Shown here one piece after another: positions 60,683-64,000 of a stretch of DNA of 64,000 nucleotides. Origin of the DNA: JACJVV01 sp964581515 (GTDB lineage Archaea; Nanobdellota; Nanobdellia; Woesearchaeales; JACJVV01); NCBI GenBank assembly GCA_964581515.1, contig CAZOOV010000008.1, positions 58,572 to 122,571 on the forward strand. Direction: 5' to 3'. Positions within the stretch are counted from its first letter, which is position 1. Each line of letters starts with the position of its first letter. A program made the position numbers and the translations under genes. The notes beneath the pieces were generated by a model. It was not told where the DNA came from, did not search any database, and saw only the letters and a program-made list of their open reading frames with translations.

Positions 60683-61044
60683 TATATTTGATCTGTTGTT
60701 ATAAGGTGATCTTCAAGCCATATTTTTAGAAAGTCAAGAAATTCTTCCATTATTTCTTCGCTATTGTCAAATCTTGTTTTAAAAGCTAAAACTTCACTTA
60801 CCATATTTAAATGTTCTTTTATATGTTCTTCTTTTTCAGGATAATTGAACTTTTCAAAATATTTTTCTTCTGTTGAGAAATGTATTCTCACAAATTCTAT
60901 TAATTCATTAAGAATTTGATTTATTTTTTCCTTGTCTTTTTGTGCTTCAAATGCTTTATTTATTATGTCAATTAAAATTTTATGTTGATTATCTATTTCC
61001 TTAACTTTTACACTTAATTTACTATTCCATTTTATGAAATTCAT
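60679..61044 (-). CDS. Bacteriohemerythrin
   Basis: This 121-residue protein has all expected di-iron ligands: His21 (NQHK), His55, Glu59 (HFSTEE), His74, His78 (HIKEH), His113 and Asp118 (DHLITTDQIY). Such proteins bind oxygen, and in microaerobic or anaerobic archaea they may sense or scavenge it. It lies 67 nt after the AbrB-like gene on the same strand, probably in one transcript. Confidence 0.93.
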   Translation of the reverse strand: MNFIKWNSKLSVKVKEIDNQHKILIDIINKAFEAQKDKEKINQILNELIEFVRIHFSTEEKYFEKFNYPEKEEHIKEHLNMVSEVLAFKTRFDNSEEIMEEFLDFLKIWLEDHLITTDQIY

Positions 61045-61111
61045 TTTTTCTTTTCTGATTTTTTAGTCTTATCTTTAGTATCAATAACTAGTCCTGAACT
61101 TAAATGACCAA

Positions 61112-61288
61112 TTATTTTGTACTTTTTTTGGTCTTTTTTCTATCTTTTATCTCTTCCATGAAAACCATATCTCTGTCAGGATCTTTAGAAATAAGAATAT
61201 CAGTGCCTTTTTCCCAGCCCATTCTTTTGATAAGGTCAGGACTAACTGTTATCATGTACTGTTTTCCTGTAAAAAGTATCTTTGCCAT
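61112..61288 (-). CDS. AbrB-like regulator before hemerythrin
   Basis: This protein has 58 residues from ATG 61288; the TTG at 61300 is less likely. TGKQYMITVSPDLIKRMGWEKGTDILISKDPDRDMVFMEEI is a swapped-hairpin AbrB domain, followed by a Lys-rich tail. Palindromes just upstream (61299-61333) are good candidates for its own operator. With the hemerythrin gene it could form an oxygen-linked regulatory pair. Confidence 0.78.
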   Translation of the reverse strand: MAKILFTGKQYMITVSPDLIKRMGWEKGTDILISKDPDRDMVFMEEIKDRKKTKKSTK

Positions 61289-61298
61289 GTGTATTTTC

Positions 61299-61350
61299 AA
61301 TAGTACTATTAAATTACTATTAAATTAATAGTATTCATATATAAAGATTA
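61299..61350 (-). promoter_or_regulatory. Promoter with nested palindromes
   Basis: On the minus strand, TATATATG (about 61336-61343) is followed by TACTATTAA-A-TTAATAGTA (61315-61333, perfect), and AATAGTACTATT (61299-61310, self-complementary). They cover the likely transcription start of the AbrB-like gene, fitting autorepression. Confidence 0.6.
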
Positions 61351-61444
61351 CGCTATTTGAACTTAAATTGGACCTGATGTGATAGTTTAGAATTAGTCAG
61401 AAAAATAGTACCATAATAGTATAAAATTTGCATAATTGAGAATT

Positions 61445-62821
61445 TTATCTAGCTTTTAGATTGTGAATCGCTCTTATTATAATATATATAAGCAGTATTT
61501 CTAGAATCATAATAAGATAGGGACTTAGATTGTCCCATAATCCTTCTTTTGTGTTGTTTTCATTTTCTTTAATGTCTTCATTGTTTTCATTTTCTGTGTT
61601 GGTTATTATTTCATTTGTTTTTTCTTTAACTTCATTATCTATCTCTTCTTCCTTCTCTTCTTCTGCAATGTCCTCTTCTTCTATTTCTTCTTCTATTTGT
61701 ATAATTGGGATAGGGGTAGGTGTAGGGGTTGCTTTTGGAGCTTCTTCCTCAACATCTCCCATGGTAAAGGAAATGTTTTGTTCTATTGTTTTTCTTATAC
61801 CTTCGATAGTATATGTTACAATTATAGGAAAAATATATTTTCTTTCTACTCTGCTTTCTAATGAGAATGAAAATTCTTTTGAATCGTTTGAAGATATTTT
61901 ACCGTCCCATGTTAATTCATTGTTTCTTTCTGTGAATGGATCTGTGGAACCATAAGTCAATAATCCTGGACTGGGATCAACTTTTAACTCATTGATGATT
62001 ATATCATTATTGTCGTCGATATTTTCTAAAGTTATGTCAATAATTATGATGTCTTCTAGCTCATAAGATTTTTTGTTTGATTCTGTTGTAATTTTTAATT
62101 TGTATTCAGAAACATTAATTGATCTTTCATAAGTATCTGTCTCAATTGTTTTAAATCCATCATAATAACTTATGCTGCCAAATGAATCATATATTATCGG
62201 TCCTATTGGTGTAAGGCTAATACTACATTTATGGAGTTCATCTTTTCTTAATTCACCATCCCAAAATATTTTACTAAAATCTTGGCCTTCTTGTGTTATC
62301 ATACACCCATCTGATGTTGTAATCTTCAATTCGTTTGGAATTAATTCTTCATAATGTAAATTAGTAGCAGTCTCTTCTCCAACATTTCTTAGTTTTATGC
62401 CTAATTTTATTTTCTCTTCTATTAATACGTCAACCGGGCTGATAGTTCTATCTATGTCGACGATAGCAGGATTATCCATCATTTTATATATGTGAATTGA
62501 ACCATTTGCCATGTCTTCTTGTAAGTCTATATCAAAGTAAATTGAAGCAGTTTCGTTTAGGCATATTGTATATATTCCTTTTGATGAACATGACTTATTG
62601 TCGACTATGAGAGTTTCTTGCGTAGGAAGATTTACAACAAGTGTCTTACTGTCCTTTAAGTCAAGATTATAGATTTCGCCACTTATATTGATAGTTTTTA
62701 CACTATCTGAAATGATTGTTCCTGAGTAAATAAATTTCTCTGTAGCTGCCAACAGCGACGGTAAAGTAAATAAGAGTATCATTACCATTAATGACCAGAA
62801 CATACACCTCTTTTTTGACAT
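61445..62821 (-). CDS. Secreted protein with DUF11/CARDB-like repeats
   Basis: This protein has 458 residues. A signal peptide (about 1-25) is followed by a beta-rich region and two CARDB/DUF11-like domains (about 130-230 and 240-350; LGIKLRNVGEETATNLHYEELIPNELKITTSDGC, ...IIIDITLENIDDNNDIIINELKVDPSPGLLTYGSTDP). A Thr/Pro linker and an acidic Glu/Ile-rich stretch (about 375-410) precede a C-terminal membrane helix (about 432-455). The outside domains resemble archaeal surface and cell-wall proteins. It is monocistronic. Confidence 0.75.
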   Translation of the reverse strand: MSKKRCMFWSLMVMILLFTLPSLLAATEKFIYSGTIISDSVKTINISGEIYNLDLKDSKTLVVNLPTQETLIVDNKSCSSKGIYTICLNETASIYFDIDLQEDMANGSIHIYKMMDNPAIVDIDRTISPVDVLIEEKIKLGIKLRNVGEETATNLHYEELIPNELKITTSDGCMITQEGQDFSKIFWDGELRKDELHKCSISLTPIGPIIYDSFGSISYYDGFKTIETDTYERSINVSEYKLKITTESNKKSYELEDIIIIDITLENIDDNNDIIINELKVDPSPGLLTYGSTDPFTERNNELTWDGKISSNDSKEFSFSLESRVERKYIFPIIVTYTIEGIRKTIEQNISFTMGDVEEEAPKATPTPTPIPIIQIEEEIEEEDIAEEEKEEEIDNEVKEKTNEIITNTENENNEDIKENENNTKEGLWDNLSPYLIMILEILLIYIIIRAIHNLKAR

Positions 62822-63059
62822 AATGTTCTTTTTTATCTTTGAATATAAATAGATTTTGTTTTATTTCTTTTTTTTACAATTATAAACTTTTAAGTATGAA
62901 GATTATTAATATGGTAGATTTATGCACTGAAAATCAAAGATTTTTCTGCATAAATATCACTCTAACGGTAACATTTATACAATAAAAATTTTTTATTTTT
63001 AAGCATAAAGCTTTTTTAACGAAAAGCTTTATAAACAAATCCAAAATAACTGAATTTCT
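62822..63059. other. Intergenic region with small hairpin and eL41 promoter
   Basis: TATA-like ATTATAAAC (62879-62887) is followed by an imperfect stem TTTATGCA/TGCATAAA (62919-62926/62947-62954). An ATG at 62911 opens a 24-codon frame that I do not call. GAAAAGC then TTTATAAAC (63028-63036) is the eL41 promoter, about 25 nt before ATG 63060. Nothing else seen. Confidence 0.45.
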
Positions 63060-63161
63060 ATGAAGCGAAGTTCAAACAGATGGAAAAAGAAAGGCCAAAT
63101 GCGCTGGAAATGGCAGAGAAAGAGAATGAAGAAGGAAAAGCGCAAAAGGATGCAGAAATAA
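63060..63161 (+). CDS. rpl41e: Ribosomal protein eL41-like peptide
   Basis: This 33-residue peptide is extremely basic. The part MRWKWQRKRMKKEKRKRMQK closely matches the eL41 pattern (basic helix bridging the ribosomal subunits). The upstream ATG (63060) adds 13 residues; the inner ATG (63099) gives the canonical size. TATA-to-ATG spacing supports 63060. It lies before the 16S promoter. Confidence 0.75.
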   Translation: MKRSSNRWKKKGQMRWKWQRKRMKKEKRKRMQK

Positions 63162-63254
63162 CTCGTGTGAACAGTAAGCTACAAATCATAGTTGTGTTAT
63201 GAAAATAAAGTTTCCATAACTAATAATCCAAGATTAAAGTTTCCTTTAGGAAAC

Positions 63255-63638
63255 ATTTATAAACAAGATCACATTACTTCCATTCACTTTTAATTGGGAG
63301 TTAATTCACATTCACAAAATCCATTCCCTATTGTATGGGAGAATGGTGATAATTAAACTTGAATCAGGCTTAAGATATTCATTCTGTCTTTAGTTTTTAG
63401 ATATCAGATAGATTGCTCTATGTGATATATCAGGTTCGAGTACAATATGTGTACTTTATATTCATATAAAGTATGAAGTAGGAGTCGTGTAACTATTATA
63501 GCAATACTTTGGAAAACTGATCAAAGTATAACATCTTAATATATTGTGTATATGTTAAGATTGACACGACAATTCCTTTAAATACGTTTTAGAAACAATA
63601 GCGGAGTACATTATAATGCCTATGGGATTGATTAGAAG
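63255..63638 (+). promoter_or_regulatory. rRNA promoter and structured 16S leader
   Basis: GGAAAC then ATTTATAAAC (63249-63264) is the probable rRNA promoter, preceded by a GTTTCC-TTTA-GGAAAC stem (63239-63254). The leader of about 350 nt has repeated stems: CCATTCCC/GGGAGAATGG (63321-63346), ATATCAGATAGA/TCTATGTGATAT (63401-63428), TACTTTATAT/ATATAAAGTA (63452-63473), and an outer GTCGTGT/ACACGAC (63484-63490/63564-63570) enclosing two more. These may be processing helices. Confidence 0.6.

Positions 63639-64000
<362 letters not shown>

Noticed and set aside
63430..63445. GGTTCGAG resembling a tRNA T-loop
   Set aside because: No acceptor, D or anticodon stems can be built around it; it sits in the rRNA leader.

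Overview
The window is chromosomal DNA from an archaeon. Evidence: an archaeal 16S rRNA 5' end at the right edge, a ribosomal cluster eL8(L7Ae)-eS28-eL24-Ndk-EF-2, a Kae1/TsaD gene, eL41, TrmB and AsnC-type regulators, AbrB-like swapped-hairpin proteins, and BRE/TATA promoters. Strong AT bias, many lineage-specific proteins, large secreted proteins with coiled coils, and mismatches to an archaeal 16S primer suggest a DPANN lineage, perhaps Woesearchaeota/Pacearchaeota-like. That placement is inference. I see no insertion sequence, phage, CRISPR array or tRNA gene.

Layout. 1-10 kb: tRNA-dihydrouridine synthase (cut by the left edge), unknown membrane proteins, a TrmB regulator, and a gamma-glutamyl ligase paired with an N-terminal-Cys amidotransferase. 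10-12 kb: an ACT-like protein and a radical SAM protein. 12-23 kb: a secretion/cell-surface block with a DUF333 lipoprotein, subtilase, beta-propeller lipoprotein, two secreted proteins sharing a Cys module and a C-terminal Trp/Phe tail, a membrane-anchored winged-helix regulator and a prepilin peptidase. 23.9-27.7 kb: the translation operon. 27.8-40.5 kb: zincin-like proteins, small unknown genes, PurD-like, a metallo-beta-lactamase-fold protein, a kinase/acetyltransferase fusion, FKBP, DeoC, a B12-type radical SAM enzyme and a Nudix hydrolase. 40.6-46 kb: Kae1 and a 1372-residue surface protein. 46.5-49.4 kb: a HAD phosphatase / AbrB-like / Ser-Thr kinase operon. 50.5-56.8 kb: a seven-gene operon with two histidine-phosphatase-fold proteins, a zinc ribbon, a PPDK-type ATP-grasp protein, a membrane protein and two phosphohistidine swivel-domain proteins. 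56.9-62.8 kb: a 38-residue microprotein behind a structured leader, a tandem AsnC regulator, membrane proteins, AbrB plus bacteriohemerythrin, and a secreted protein. 63-64 kb: eL41, a structured rRNA leader, and 16S.

How the parts may work together. The 50.6-56.8 kb operon is the best candidate for an undescribed system. It has the ATP-grasp and phosphohistidine halves of PEP-synthase-like chemistry as separate proteins. No PEP-binding barrel is present, there are two different acceptor-domain paralogs, and the first genes are histidine-phosphatase-like. Other notable patterns are a pair of 38-residue paralogous microproteins (29.4 and 57.0 kb), a shared palindromic operator linking a membrane winged-helix regulator to a Cys-rich secreted protein, and a shared promoter architecture upstream of several lineage-specific genes. 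Many starts lie about 25-30 nt after a TATA box, suggesting frequent leaderless transcripts. All start choices come from reading the sequence by eye and are not measured.
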